This document shows positions 1 through 8,734 of a stretch of DNA of 64,000 bases, in pieces; within the stretch, counting starts at the first letter, position 1; every line of letters begins with the position of its first letter. A program made the position numbers and the translations under genes. Source of the DNA: Pseudomonas canadensis (GTDB taxonomy: Bacteria > Pseudomonadota > Gammaproteobacteria > Pseudomonadales > Pseudomonadaceae); contig NZ_AYTD01000016.1 of the NCBI RefSeq assembly GCF_000503215.1, positions 248,001 to 312,000 of the forward strand, in the 5' to 3' direction. Below the pieces are notes generated by a model. The model saw nothing but the letters and a program-made list of their open reading frames with translations, was not told the DNA's origin and made no database searches.

Positions 1-1850
1 TGCTTGACCGTGCTGTCACGCCGGTCGGCCTGCGTCGACTGGGTGAAGCCGAGCTGGAAACCCTGGCCGATGAGTTGCGCCTGGAATTGCTCTACACGGT
101 CGGCCAGACCGGTGGGCATTTCGGTGCCGGCCTGGGCGTCATCGAGCTGACCATCGCCCTGCATTACGTATTCGATACCCCGGATGACCGGCTGGTGTGG
201 GACGTGGGCCATCAGGCGTATCCGCATAAAATCCTCACGGGGCGCCGCGAGCAGATGGGCACCCTGCGCCAGAAGGACGGCATTGCCGCCTTCCCGCGCC
301 GCGCCGAGAGCGAGTACGACACCTTTGGCGTCGGCCACTCCAGCACCTCCATCAGTGCCGCGCTGGGCATGGCGATTGCCGCCCGCCTGCAAGGCAGCGA
401 TCGCAAGGCGATTGCGGTCATTGGTGATGGCGCGCTGACCGCCGGCATGGCGTTCGAAGCGCTGAACCATGCGCCGGAAGTGGACGCCAACATGTTGGTG
501 ATCCTCAACGACAACGACATGTCGATCTCGCGCAATGTCGGTGGCCTGTCCAATTACCTGGCCAAGATCCTCTCCAGCCGCACCTACGCCAGCATGCGCG
601 AAGGCAGCAAGAAGGTGCTCTCGCGTCTGCCTGGCGCGTGGGAAATTGCCCGCCGTACCGAAGAATATGCCAAGGGCATGCTGGTACCGGGCACCCTGTT
701 CGAAGAGCTGGGCTGGAACTACATCGGCCCGATCGACGGCCACGACCTGCCCACCCTGATCGCCACGCTGCGCAACATGCGTGACCTCAAGGGCCCACAG
801 TTCCTGCATATCGTCACCAAGAAAGGCAAAGGCTTCGCCCCGGCGGAAGTCGACCCGATCGGCTACCACGCCATCACCAAGCTGGAACCGCTTGACGCTC
901 CCGCCGCTGCGCCGAAAAAGGCCAGCGGGCCGAAGTATTCCGGTGTGTTCGGCGAATGGCTGTGCGACATGGCCGCCGCCGACCCGCGCCTGGTAGGCAT
1001 TACCCCGGCGATGAAGGAAGGCTCCGACCTGGTAGCCTTCAGCGAGCGTTTCCCGCTGCGCTACTTCGATGTGGCAATTGCCGAACAGCACGCGGTGACC
1101 TTCGCCGCCGGCATGGCCTGTGAAGGCGCCAAGCCGGTGGTGGCGATCTACTCCACCTTCCTGCAGCGCGGTTACGATCAGTTGGTACATGACGTGGCAG
1201 TGCAGAACCTCGACGTACTGTTCGCCATCGACCGCGCTGGTTTGGTGGGCGAAGACGGCCCGACCCACGCCGGCAGCTTCGACTTGTCTTACCTGCGTTG
1301 CATCCCCGGCATGCTGGTGATGACACCGAGCGACGAGAACGAACTGCGCAAGATGCTCAGCACCGGCCACCTGTACAACGGCCCGGCGGCTGTGCGTTAC
1401 CCACGCGGTAATGGCCCGAATGCAGTGATCGAGAAAGACCTTGAGCCTATCGAGATCGGCAAGGGCATCGTGCGTCGCCAAGGCAGCAAGACTGCGTTCC
1501 TGGTGTTCGGCGTGCAACTGGCGGAAGCGCTGAAAGTAGCCGAGAAAATCGACGCTACCGTGGTCGACATGCGCTTCGTCAAACCGCTGGATGAAGACCT
1601 GGTGCGTGAGATTGCCGGCAGCCATGAGCTGCTGGTGACCGTCGAAGAAAACGCCATCATGGGCGGTGCCGGTGCGGCCGTCAGCGAGTTCCTGGCGCGG
1701 GAGAATATCCTCAAGTCGGTGCTGCACCTGGGCCTGCCGGATGTGTACGTCGAGCACGCCAAGCCTGCGCAGATGCTGGCGGAATGCGGGTTGGATGAGG
1801 TCGGCATTGAAGCGTCAGTGCGCGAGCGCATGGCACTACTCCGCCTGTAA
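1..1850 (+). CDS. dxs: 1-deoxy-D-xylulose-5-phosphate synthase (5' end outside window)
   Basis: Thiamine-diphosphate enzyme that condenses pyruvate and glyceraldehyde 3-phosphate to DXP, the first step of the MEP isoprenoid pathway and also a source for thiamine and pyridoxal. The reading frame is open from base 3 with no stop, so the gene enters from the left; about 615 codons are present, and family members are near 630, so only some 15-20 N-terminal residues are missing. The ThDP motif GDGALTAG followed by NDNDMSIS and the transketolase motif EQHAVTFAAG are intact. In P. aeruginosa dxs lies next to ribA and thiL, as here. Identity is secure; the start is not in the window. Confidence 0.97.
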   Translation, partial: LDRAVTPVGLRRLGEAELETLADELRLELLYTVGQTGGHFGAGLGVIELTIALHYVFDTPDDRLVWDVGHQAYPHKILTGRREQMGTLRQKDGIAAFPRRAESEYDTFGVGHSSTSISAALGMAIAARLQGSDRKAIAVIGDGALTAGMAFEALNHAPEVDANMLVILNDNDMSISRNVGGLSNYLAKILSSRTYASMREGSKKVLSRLPGAWEIARRTEEYAKGMLVPGTLFEELGWNYIGPIDGHDLPTLIATLRNMRDLKGPQFLHIVTKKGKGFAPAEVDPIGYHAITKLEPLDAPAAAPKKASGPKYSGVFGEWLCDMAAADPRLVGITPAMKEGSDLVAFSERFPLRYFDVAIAEQHAVTFAAGMACEGAKPVVAIYSTFLQRGYDQLVHDVAVQNLDVLFAIDRAGLVGEDGPTHAGSFDLSYLRCIPGMLVMTPSDENELRKMLSTGHLYNGPAAVRYPRGNGPNAVIEKDLEPIEIGKGIVRRQGSKTAFLVFGVQLAEALKVAEKIDATVVDMRFVKPLDEDLVREIAGSHELLVTVEENAIMGGAGAAVSEFLARENILKSVLHLGLPDVYVEHAKPAQMLAECGLDEVGIEASVRERMALLRL

Positions 1851-1863
1851 CACCCCGAACACT

Positions 1864-1952
1864 TGTAGGAGCTGGCTTGCCAGCGATAGCGGCCGCACAT
1901 TCAACATCAATGTGTCAGACAGACCGCCATCGCCGGCAAGCCGGCACCTACA
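1864..1952. repeat. REP pair (REPIN)
   Basis: Two inverted REP units, TGTAGGAGCTGGCTTGCC at 1864 and the inverted form ending GGCACCTACA at 1952, face each other. Between them CACATT...AATGTG adds a short inner stem. The arms differ by a few bases (GCTGGC versus GCCGGC). The element fills most of the dxs-btuB gap and ends 16 bases before the btuB start codon. Such units are dispersed by RAYT transposases encoded elsewhere. Confidence 0.85.
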
Positions 1953-1968
1953 ACGCTATGGACAGCCC

Positions 1969-3858
1969 ATGAATCGTCTGCACTTTGCCCTGCCCTTTCT
2001 TCTTCTGCCTGCCACCGACCTGCTCGCCGACACCCGCGACGACGCCTTGAAACTCCCCGATGTGGTCATCAGCGCCAACCGGCAGGTCCAGTCCCGCAAC
2101 GACAGCAGCGCCGCCAACACCGTCTTCACCCGCGACGATATCGACCGCCTGCAACCCACCAGCGTGACTGACCTGCTCAGCCGCGTGCCTGGCGTACAAG
2201 TCGCGCCGACCGGTGGCCGTGGCAGCCTGCCGGGGATTTATATCCGTGGCACCAAATCCGCACAAAGCCTGGTGCTGGTGGACGGCCAGCGCATCGCCAA
2301 CACCACTTCCGGCGACAGCGGCCTGCAGTACCTGAACGTCGATCAGATTGAACGGGTTGAAGTGCTGCGCGGCTCGCGCTCGGTGATCTATGGCAGCGAT
2401 GCGATTGGCGGCGTGATCCAGGTGTTCACTCGACGTAATGCCGAGCAGGGTCTACAGCCGCGCTTGAAAATGGGCTTTGGCAGTCACCAAACCTGGGAGC
2501 GCAGCCTCGGTCTGTCCGGTGGCGATGAACACACGCGCTTCAACCTCGGCGCGAGCCTGGATGAGACCGCCGGAATTAACTCGACGCACACGTCATTTCC
2601 CAGCGATGGCGACCATGATGCCTACCGCAACCAGTCCATCAGCCTGAACCTTAGCCACGCCTTCAACGATGAGCTGGAAGCGGGTTTCAATCTGTTGGAT
2701 AACCGTGGCAAGTCGGAGTACGACAACAGCTTCGGCCGCTACGACTTCGCCACCGGGCAAACGCTGGGGCAAAAGCCCTACACCGACTACACCGTGAGCA
2801 GCGCCAGCGGCTACGTGGATGCCAAACTCAACGAACGCTGGCAATCGCGCCTGGAACTGGGCCACAGCGAGAACCGCGATACCAAGCGCGACACCCTCAG
2901 TGACGATTTCAGCGTGTTCAACACCTACCGCGACTCGATCAACTGGCAGAACGATCTGACACTGAATGAGCAAAACAGCCTGATACTCGGCGGTGACTGG
3001 TACGAAGACCGCCTCCATGGCTCTACCACCTTTACCGAGAACAGCCGCTGGAACCGCGCAGCCTTTGTGCAGCATCGCTTCCACGGCGAAGGGTTTTCCA
3101 CCGAGCTGGGCCTGCGGCGCGACCAGAACCAGCAGTTTGGCGGGCAGAACAGCTGGAGCGGCACCCTGACCTTACCGATCAACTCGGACAATGATCTGCT
3201 GCTGAGCTACAGCGAGGGCTTCCGCGCCCCTACGTTCAATGACTTGTACTACCCGGACGAATACGGCTTCAAGAACAGTAACCCTGACCTGAAGCCCGAA
3301 ACCTCGAAAAGCTACGAAGTGCAATGGCGTAGCCAACTCAGCGACACCAGCCGCCTGGAAGCTTCGCTGTACCGCACCGATATCCAAGATGCGATCGTGT
3401 TCGGCAGCGACGGCCCGCAAAACGTCAGTTCGGCGCGCATCAACGGCTTCGAAGCCGCGCTCAAGCAAGAGCTGTTCGGCTGGCAAAGCAGCTTGGGACT
3501 GGCAATGATTGATCCACGAGACCGCGATTCCGGACGTACGCTGGCGCGTCGCGCCAGGCGCACCGTGAGCCTGGACCTGGATCGCCAATTCGACCAATTC
3601 GGCATCGGCGCCAGCTGGCAGGCAGTCAGCAGCAGCTACGACGACCCGAAAAACCAGCAGCCGTTGGGTGGCTATGGGTTGCTCGGGTTGCGCGCCAGTT
3701 GGGCGCTGAACCGCGAAATCATGCTGAACATGAAGGTCGATAACCTGCTGGACAAAGCCTACAGCCGGGCGCTGTATCAGTATCAAGGCCAGCAATTTGG
3801 CTACCGGGAAGAGGGCCGTGCGCTGATGGTTGGCGTGACTTGGACGCCGGACCTCTAG
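1969..3858 (+). CDS. btuB: TonB-dependent outer-membrane receptor, vitamin B12 (BtuB) type
   Basis: Predicted outer-membrane receptor importing cobalamin with energy from TonB-ExbBD. The 629-residue product has a signal peptide (about residues 1-20), a TonB box DVVISA near residue 31, a plug domain to about residue 150 with the motifs RGTKSAQSLVLVDGQR and EVLRGSRSVIYGSDAIGG, and a long beta-barrel region. ATG 1969 is chosen because it gives the signal peptide; the same frame runs open further upstream through dxs but without receptor character. The ribosome-binding site is weak. It is convergent with a BtuF-like gene, which supports a B12 role. No cobalamin riboswitch was recognised upstream. 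Substrate is inferred from similarity and context. Confidence 0.85.
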   Translation: MNRLHFALPFLLLPATDLLADTRDDALKLPDVVISANRQVQSRNDSSAANTVFTRDDIDRLQPTSVTDLLSRVPGVQVAPTGGRGSLPGIYIRGTKSAQSLVLVDGQRIANTTSGDSGLQYLNVDQIERVEVLRGSRSVIYGSDAIGGVIQVFTRRNAEQGLQPRLKMGFGSHQTWERSLGLSGGDEHTRFNLGASLDETAGINSTHTSFPSDGDHDAYRNQSISLNLSHAFNDELEAGFNLLDNRGKSEYDNSFGRYDFATGQTLGQKPYTDYTVSSASGYVDAKLNERWQSRLELGHSENRDTKRDTLSDDFSVFNTYRDSINWQNDLTLNEQNSLILGGDWYEDRLHGSTTFTENSRWNRAAFVQHRFHGEGFSTELGLRRDQNQQFGGQNSWSGTLTLPINSDNDLLLSYSEGFRAPTFNDLYYPDEYGFKNSNPDLKPETSKSYEVQWRSQLSDTSRLEASLYRTDIQDAIVFGSDGPQNVSSARINGFEAALKQELFGWQSSLGLAMIDPRDRDSGRTLARRARRTVSLDLDRQFDQFGIGASWQAVSSSYDDPKNQQPLGGYGLLGLRASWALNREIMLNMKVDNLLDKAYSRALYQYQGQQFGYREEGRALMVGVTWTPDL

Positions 3859-4640
3859 CGAGGCGCGATCACCTCACACAACCGCGCCACCGCCTCCAGC
3901 ATCTGCCCGCTGGGCCGCTCCAGGCCCTTATCCGGCACCACTCGCACCCGTTCCGCCATCGCTGGCCAGACCTTCCAGGCCTCCTTCTGTGCTTGATCCC
4001 CGACCAGAATCAATTCGGGATCACGCTGCAACACCGACTCAATACTCACCTGCGGCGCGGGCAGCCTGAGGTCATCGAACACATTGCGCGCACCGCACAC
4101 ATTCAACGCATCGCTGATGATCTGCCCGCCGCCCACGGTATACAGCGGCTGGTTCCACACCTGGTAAAACACACGCAATGGCTCGGCACGCTGATAGCGC
4201 TGACGCAGTTCGACCAAGCGTTGGCGTAATTGCGCGGCCAATTGCCGGCCGGCTTCAGCACGGCCCAATTGCTCGGCGATGGCCTGGACCTGGGTGGTGA
4301 GTTGTTCAAGGCTATGGGGCTCAGCGACATAAACCGGGATGTTCAGCCGCTGCAACTGCGCACGCTGGGCCGGGCCGACGCTGCCGGGCCACAGCAGGAT
4401 CAGATCCGGCTTGAGGCTGAGCAGGCGCTCCATGTCCAATTGGCCGTAACGCCCCACTGACGGCACTTGCGCCAGCGCAGCCGGACGATCGCCGCCATCG
4501 AGTACCCCCACCAGCACGTCGGCAGCACCCAATTCAGCGACGATTTCAGTCAGGGACGGTGCCAGGCTGACCACCCGCTCGGCCGCCAAAGCCTGGGCAG
4601 AGCACGCCAGCAGCAAAACCGCCAGCCAGCGACGTCTCAT
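3855..4640 (-). CDS. btuF: BtuF-like cobalamin-binding periplasmic protein
   Basis: Periplasmic helical-backbone substrate-binding protein (261 residues) of the BtuF/FhuD class, expected to hand corrinoid to an inner-membrane ABC importer. A signal peptide ends near residue 19 (SAQALA), followed by the typical RVVSLAPSLTEIVAELG opening and the LKPDLILLW segment. Its ATG overlaps the stop of the upstream membrane-protein gene by four bases (ATGA), so it belongs to the ribA operon. Its stop codon overlaps the btuB stop on the other strand (3855-3858). No BtuC or BtuD gene is next to it, so the permease must be elsewhere. Ligand is inferred from btuB adjacency. Confidence 0.8.
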   Translation of the reverse strand: MRRRWLAVLLLACSAQALAAERVVSLAPSLTEIVAELGAADVLVGVLDGGDRPAALAQVPSVGRYGQLDMERLLSLKPDLILLWPGSVGPAQRAQLQRLNIPVYVAEPHSLEQLTTQVQAIAEQLGRAEAGRQLAAQLRQRLVELRQRYQRAEPLRVFYQVWNQPLYTVGGGQIISDALNVCGARNVFDDLRLPAPQVSIESVLQRDPELILVGDQAQKEAWKVWPAMAERVRVVPDKGLERPSGQMLEAVARLCEVIAPR

Positions 4641-5056
4641 CCCAGTTGACGGGGGATGCGGTAGAGGTAGAACAGCACCAGCGTCGACAGTGCCAGCAGG
4701 AACAGCGGCACCGCCTCCAGGCCGACGAACACCGCCAGCGCGCCGATCCAGGCCGGGACGGCTGCCACCAGCAACGCCGTACGCCGACGGGCCGCCAAGG
4801 TCATCCAGGCAGCCGGTTCTTCCGGGGTATCGAGGGCTTTGGAGGTGGCGATCAACGCGTGCTTATAGCCGTGGAAGTAACGCAGGCTGAGAAACATCGA
4901 GGCCACGCCGGCAATGAAGAACGGCATGGCCAGCACCGGGAGCAAGGATTCGGCTTGGCCGAACACCAGGTTGATCACAAACAGGGGGAGCAGCGCCAGG
5001 GCCAGGTACTGCCACCAACTGAAGGACAGTCGCCGTTTCACCTGGCCTCGGGTCAC
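4637..5056 (-). CDS. small inner-membrane protein of unknown function
   Basis: A 139-residue hydrophobic protein with about four membrane segments arranged as two pairs (roughly residues 15-35, 38-58, 90-110 and 113-133) separated by a polar stretch containing an RRR motif. I do not recognise the family. It starts with GTG overlapping the ribA stop by four bases and ends overlapping btuF by four bases, so it is translationally coupled between ribA and btuF. It may be a membrane partner of either, but nothing in the sequence proves this. Confidence 0.75.
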   Translation of the reverse strand: MTRGQVKRRLSFSWWQYLALALLPLFVINLVFGQAESLLPVLAMPFFIAGVASMFLSLRYFHGYKHALIATSKALDTPEEPAAWMTLAARRRTALLVAAVPAWIGALAVFVGLEAVPLFLLALSTLVLFYLYRIPRQLG

Positions 5057-5670
5057 GCGCGGTCGACCTCGCCCTGGTGCTCGTTGCCCATCATGTGGTC
5101 GAGCTTGCTGGCCTTGGTGGCCAGGTAGAGCTTGTTGTGCGGGTTGTGCCCGGTGTGCAGCGGCACGCGCTCGGCCACGGTGATGCCCATCTCGGTCAAG
5201 GCTTTGACCTTGCGCGGGTTGTTGGTCATCAGGCGCAGGGACTTGACGCCCAGGTGCTCCAGCATCGGCAGGCAGATCGCGTAGTCACGCTGGTCGGCAG
5301 CAAAGCCCAGGCGCTCGTTGGCTTCAACGGTATCGGCGCCGCCATCTTGCAGCTCGTAGGCGCGGATCTTGTTCATCAGGCCAATGCCACGGCCTTCCTG
5401 ACGCAGGTACAGCAGCACGCCACGGCCTTCACGGGCGATGGCCCGCATGGCGGCTTCCAGTTGCGAACCGCAGTCGCAGCGCTGGCTGAACAGCGCGTCG
5501 CCGGTCAGGCATTCGGAATGCACACGCCCCAGCACCGGCGCGCCATCAGCGATATCGCCCAAGCTCAGCACAACGTGCTCGCGCCCGGTGGCTTCTTCGA
5601 GAAAGCCGTTCATGGTGAACGTGGCAAAAGGGGTAGGCAGCTTGGAAGCGGCGACGAAAACGACGGGCAC
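5053..5670 (-). CDS. ribA: GTP cyclohydrolase II
   Basis: Converts GTP to 2,5-diamino-6-ribosylamino-pyrimidinone 5'-phosphate, formate and pyrophosphate, the first step of the riboflavin pyrimidine branch. The 205-residue protein has the HSECLTGDALFSQRCDCG segment with the three zinc-binding cysteines, and the active-site RQEGRGIGL motif, matching the usual length of a free-standing RibA. Translation begins at GTG 5670 preceded by a good AGGAG. It is needed because the cyclohydrolase-like domain of the RibB protein at 8735-9826 lacks these residues. It heads an operon with a membrane protein and btuF. A TACAAT hexamer upstream could be a -10 element. Confidence 0.96.
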   Translation of the reverse strand: MPVVFVAASKLPTPFATFTMNGFLEEATGREHVVLSLGDIADGAPVLGRVHSECLTGDALFSQRCDCGSQLEAAMRAIAREGRGVLLYLRQEGRGIGLMNKIRAYELQDGGADTVEANERLGFAADQRDYAICLPMLEHLGVKSLRLMTNNPRKVKALTEMGITVAERVPLHTGHNPHNKLYLATKASKLDHMMGNEHQGEVDRA

Positions 5671-5793
5671 CGTGTGCTCCTGATTTCAGTTTTTACGATG
5701 GCGGCCATTGTAACAGCAGGTTCCTACATACGCTTAAGCTGAATTATCGCTGATAAAGATCAATAGGTTCGATTGGCCTTCTTATTGATTCTA

Positions 5794-5894
5794 TGTAGGA
5801 GCGAGCTTGCTCGCGAAAAATCGTCAACGATGACGCAAGCATTCTGAGTGACCGCGGCGTGCTTGCGTTTTTCGCGAGCAAGCTCGCTCCTACA
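5794..5894. repeat. REP pair (REPIN) with perfect 27-base arms
   Basis: The arm TGTAGGAGCGAGCTTGCTCG continuing to 5820 is an exact inverted match of 5868-5894. A second inner inverted repeat, ACGCAAGC at 5833 and GCTTGCGT at 5861, leaves a 20-base loop. It lies between the ribA start and the stop of the binding-protein gene at 5901. The perfect arms suggest recent spread. Confidence 0.88.
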
Positions 5895-5900
5895 GGGGAT

Positions 5901-6620
5901 CTAGAACGGATAGGGTTGTTTCCAGTGCTCGAAAATCGCCTTTAACTCGCCGCTTTTCACCAGGGCCGCCATGCGCTGGTCGAAGACGCCCATCAAGGCG
6001 CGGCCCCGTTCGTTATCGGCAAACCCGATGTATAACGGGAGTTCGGCGATGTGAGTCAGTGCGAACTTCGACGGATCACCTGCCTGATTGAGCACGTACT
6101 TGGCCTCGGTCAGCGCATCGATGTAGAAGTCGGCCCGCGCGTGTTCCAGCATCGGCAAAATACCGTCGCGGCGCTCGATCTGGTTGAAACGGTGCACATT
6201 GGGCAAGTACTCCTCGTACTTGTAGCCACGCACCCAGGCCAGGCGGTAATTGCCCAGCGTGGCTACCGTCGGCGCTGGCGTGCTGGCCAGGCCGAGGGCG
6301 TAGATGTGGTCGGAATCGAAATTCCAGTGGGGGTACAACACACCCGTGGCTTCATCGCGATAGGACCCGACCCAGCCATCCACTTCGCCGCGCTGGGCCA
6401 GGCCGACCGAGCGGGTGTAGGGCACCGAGCGCGTCTGCAGCGTGATTCCGGCAGGTTCGAACACCTTGCGCAGCACGTCCCAGGCCAGGCCGCTACCGTC
6501 TTTGTTGGTGTAGTCGTTCCACTCTTCACTGGCCAGCATGACCTTGCCGGGCACGCCCTGTGCCTGGACCAACGACGTAAAGGCACACAGCACTATCAGC
6601 AGCCAACGGCGCACATCCAT
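5901..6620 (-). CDS. periplasmic solute-binding protein, family 3 type
   Basis: A 239-residue protein with a signal peptide (cleavage near TSLVQA, residue 20) and the overall pattern of the small amino-acid-type solute-binding proteins (SBP_bac_3): LASEEWNDYTN at the start, then GLAWDVLRKVFEPAG and a C-terminal helix ending in HWKQPYPF. It has no ABC permease or ATPase beside it, so it may serve a transporter encoded elsewhere or be a sensor. The start has an excellent AGGAGGT ribosome-binding site. Ligand unknown. It sits where pgpA would be expected after thiL. Confidence 0.8.
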   Translation of the reverse strand: MDVRRWLLIVLCAFTSLVQAQGVPGKVMLASEEWNDYTNKDGSGLAWDVLRKVFEPAGITLQTRSVPYTRSVGLAQRGEVDGWVGSYRDEATGVLYPHWNFDSDHIYALGLASTPAPTVATLGNYRLAWVRGYKYEEYLPNVHRFNQIERRDGILPMLEHARADFYIDALTEAKYVLNQAGDPSKFALTHIAELPLYIGFADNERGRALMGVFDQRMAALVKSGELKAIFEHWKQPYPF

Positions 6621-6686
6621 GGTGGCGACCTCCTACAGGGCCTTGCATCCTTAATTACGCTATAGAGGGTAGCGCAGCTCGCCGAT

Positions 6687-7652
6687 TCAGGGCATCCCGC
6701 GAAAATGTTGATAACCACGAATGGCTGGCGTGATGTCTTGCCCGTTGGCGTCCAGCAGTGTCACGCCCTGCCCCGCCTCGACCCGTCCGATCACATGGAC
6801 CGGCCAGCCGTCGGCCAGCAACGGCGCCAGCTCGACGGGTGGCAGGGTGAACACCAGCACATAGTCATCGCCCCCGCTCAACGCCGCTATGCGCGCCGCG
6901 TCATCGCCGACAAACGCCAACAGCGCCTGAGACAAAGGCAAGCGCTGACGCTCGATCAACAGACTGACAGCCGAGGCTGTGGCGATATGCCCGCAATCAG
7001 CCAGGAGGCCGTCGGAAATATCCATGGCAGACGTAGCCTTGCCGCGCAGCGCCAGCCCCAGGCCCAACTGCGGTTGCGGCGACCAGTAGTGGGCCAGCAG
7101 TGGATCAGCGATGGCCGCGTCAGCACTGCGCTCGCCCAATACCAACGGCAACGCGCCGGCCGCATTGCCCAGCTCGCCGCCGACACACAGCAGGTCACCC
7201 GGCTGCGCACCGCTGCGGGTCAAGGCTCGCCCGGCGGGTACGCGACCAAACACAGTCAGGGTCAGGCTTAACGGCCCACGGGTGGTATCGCCGCCCACCA
7301 GGCCCACGCCGCAGCTTTGCGCCATCAGGTTCAAACCCTGGGCATAGCGTTGCAGCCAATCGGCATCGACCGTCGGTGTGGTGAGAGCAAGGGTAAAGGC
7401 GAGGGGGTTGGCGCCCATGGCGGCCAGGTCGCTTACCGCCACGGCCAACGAGCGCTGGCCCAGCAGCAACGGGTCGCAGGGGTCGGCAAAATGCACCCCG
7501 GCCACCAAGGTATCGGTGGAGATTGCCAGCTGCTCCCCGGCGGGGAGCGCCAGCAAGGCGCAGTCGTCACCAATCCCAAGTGCAATGCCTTCGCCGCCTT
7601 GCGCACAGGGCGCGGCGGCGAAGTAATTGCGGATCAGCTCAAACTCGCCCAT
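6687..7652 (-). CDS. thiL: thiamine-monophosphate kinase
   Basis: Phosphorylates thiamine monophosphate to thiamine pyrophosphate with ATP, the last step of TPP synthesis. The 321-residue product shows the PurM-like features IGDDCALLA near the N-terminus, the STDTLVAGVHF segment, SDLAAMGANP and DISDGLLADCGH. The ATG at 7652 (MGEFELI) fits the family better than the TTG one codon upstream. It lies 18 bases after nusB, the order nusB-thiL found in E. coli and Pseudomonas. Unlike those genomes no pgpA follows. Confidence 0.95.
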   Translation of the reverse strand: MGEFELIRNYFAAAPCAQGGEGIALGIGDDCALLALPAGEQLAISTDTLVAGVHFADPCDPLLLGQRSLAVAVSDLAAMGANPLAFTLALTTPTVDADWLQRYAQGLNLMAQSCGVGLVGGDTTRGPLSLTLTVFGRVPAGRALTRSGAQPGDLLCVGGELGNAAGALPLVLGERSADAAIADPLLAHYWSPQPQLGLGLALRGKATSAMDISDGLLADCGHIATASAVSLLIERQRLPLSQALLAFVGDDAARIAALSGGDDYVLVFTLPPVELAPLLADGWPVHVIGRVEAGQGVTLLDANGQDITPAIRGYQHFRGMP

Positions 7653-7670
7653 CAAGGATTCAAGCGCGGT

Positions 7671-8171
7671 TTAGCGCTTGTACGCCTTCACTTCGGCTTC
7701 ACGCAGGCGCGGGGCCAGCTTGTCGAGTACGCCGTTGACGAACTTGTGGCCGTCGGTCGAACCGTAGACTTTCGCCAGTTCGATACCTTCGTTGATCACC
7801 ACGCGGTACGGCACGTCGACGCGATACAGCAGTTCCCACGCGGACAGGCGCATCACGCACAGTTCAACCGGGTCCAGCTCTTCGATGGTCAGGTCCAGGC
7901 AAGGTGCCAAGGCCGTGTCGATCTCGGTCAGGTGCGCATGCACACCGTGCAGGATGTCGTGGAAGTACGGCAGGTCGGCGAAGGTGAAGTCGTTGTCGAC
8001 GCGAAACTGTGCTTCGATCTCGTTCAACGAAGCGCCCGCCAGGTGACGCTGGTACAGCGCCTGGGTCGCCAACTGACGAGCAGCGCGACGCTTCTCGTTC
8101 TTGGACGGCTTGCCAGCATCGGCTGGACGTGGCTCACGCGGGTTGAAGTTGTCGCTCTCGTCGGAAATCAC
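7671..8171 (-). CDS. nusB: transcription antitermination factor NusB
   Basis: RNA-binding protein that pairs with NusE (ribosomal protein S10) on boxA to stop premature termination in rRNA operons. The 166-residue all-helical protein contains RRAARQLATQALYQ and the conserved C-terminal stretch YRVVINEGIELAKVYGS with KFVNGVLDKLA. A polar extension of about 25 residues precedes the core. The GTG start overlaps the ribH stop by four bases, giving coupled translation. It sits within the riboflavin operon, as in many proteobacteria. Confidence 0.96.
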   Translation of the reverse strand: MISDESDNFNPREPRPADAGKPSKNEKRRAARQLATQALYQRHLAGASLNEIEAQFRVDNDFTFADLPYFHDILHGVHAHLTEIDTALAPCLDLTIEELDPVELCVMRLSAWELLYRVDVPYRVVINEGIELAKVYGSTDGHKFVNGVLDKLAPRLREAEVKAYKR

Positions 8172-8644
8172 TTGGCCTCCAACTGCGACAGCAGGCTGAC
8201 CATTTCCAGGGCGGACAGGGCAGCTTCAGCGCCTTTGTTACCGGCCTTGGTGCCGGAACGCTCGATGGCTTGCTCGATGGAATCAACGGTCAGCACGCCG
8301 AAGGCGACTGGCACACCGAACTCCATGGACACCTGGGCCAGGCCCTTGGTGCATTCACCGGCCACATATTCGAAATGCGGAGTACCGCCACGAATGACTG
8401 CGCCCAGGGCAATGATTGCCGCGTACTCACCCTGTTGGGCAACTTTCTGCGCAACCAGTGGAATTTCGAAGGCGCCAGGGGCACGGATGATGGTGATGTC
8501 GCTCTCGCTCACACCGTGGCGAACCAGGGCGTCCACGGCACCGCTTACCAGGCTTTCAACCACGAAGCTGTTGAAGCGGCCAACCACCAGGGCGTAGCGG
8601 CCTTTGGGGGCGATGAAGGTACCTTCGATGGTCTTCAGGGTCAT
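8168..8644 (-). CDS. ribH: 6,7-dimethyl-8-ribityllumazine synthase
   Basis: Joins 5-amino-6-ribitylaminouracil and 3,4-dihydroxy-2-butanone 4-phosphate to give the direct precursor of riboflavin. The 158-residue protein has the family signatures GRFNSFVVESLVSGA, RAPGAFEIPL, ALGAVIRGGTPHFEYV (with the catalytic His in the PHFEYV segment) and FGVLTVDSIEQA. Also named ribE in some Pseudomonas annotations. Separated from ribBX by 90 bases with no evident structured element, and coupled to nusB. Confidence 0.97.
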   Translation of the reverse strand: MTLKTIEGTFIAPKGRYALVVGRFNSFVVESLVSGAVDALVRHGVSESDITIIRAPGAFEIPLVAQKVAQQGEYAAIIALGAVIRGGTPHFEYVAGECTKGLAQVSMEFGVPVAFGVLTVDSIEQAIERSGTKAGNKGAEAALSALEMVSLLSQLEAK

Positions 8645-8734
8645 TCGACAAATCTCTTAAAGAGCCGGGACGCGTGTATGACGCGTCCCTTAGTGATATT
8701 TGAACCGCGAACAAGGGGCGAAAATCGCCAGCCT

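Noticed and set aside
1666..1968. An N-terminal extension of btuB reaching into dxs.
   Set aside because: The upstream part is an out-of-frame copy of dxs; the signal peptide begins at 1969.
6687..8644. A frameshift or remnant of pgpA near thiL.
   Set aside because: thiL is full length and the 66-base gap holds only a ribosome-binding site and promoter-like sequence; no pgpA remnant was seen.
8645..8734. FMN riboswitch in front of the riboflavin genes.
   Set aside because: The gaps in and before the rib operon are too short or lack the conserved RFN core; none was recognised anywhere in the window.
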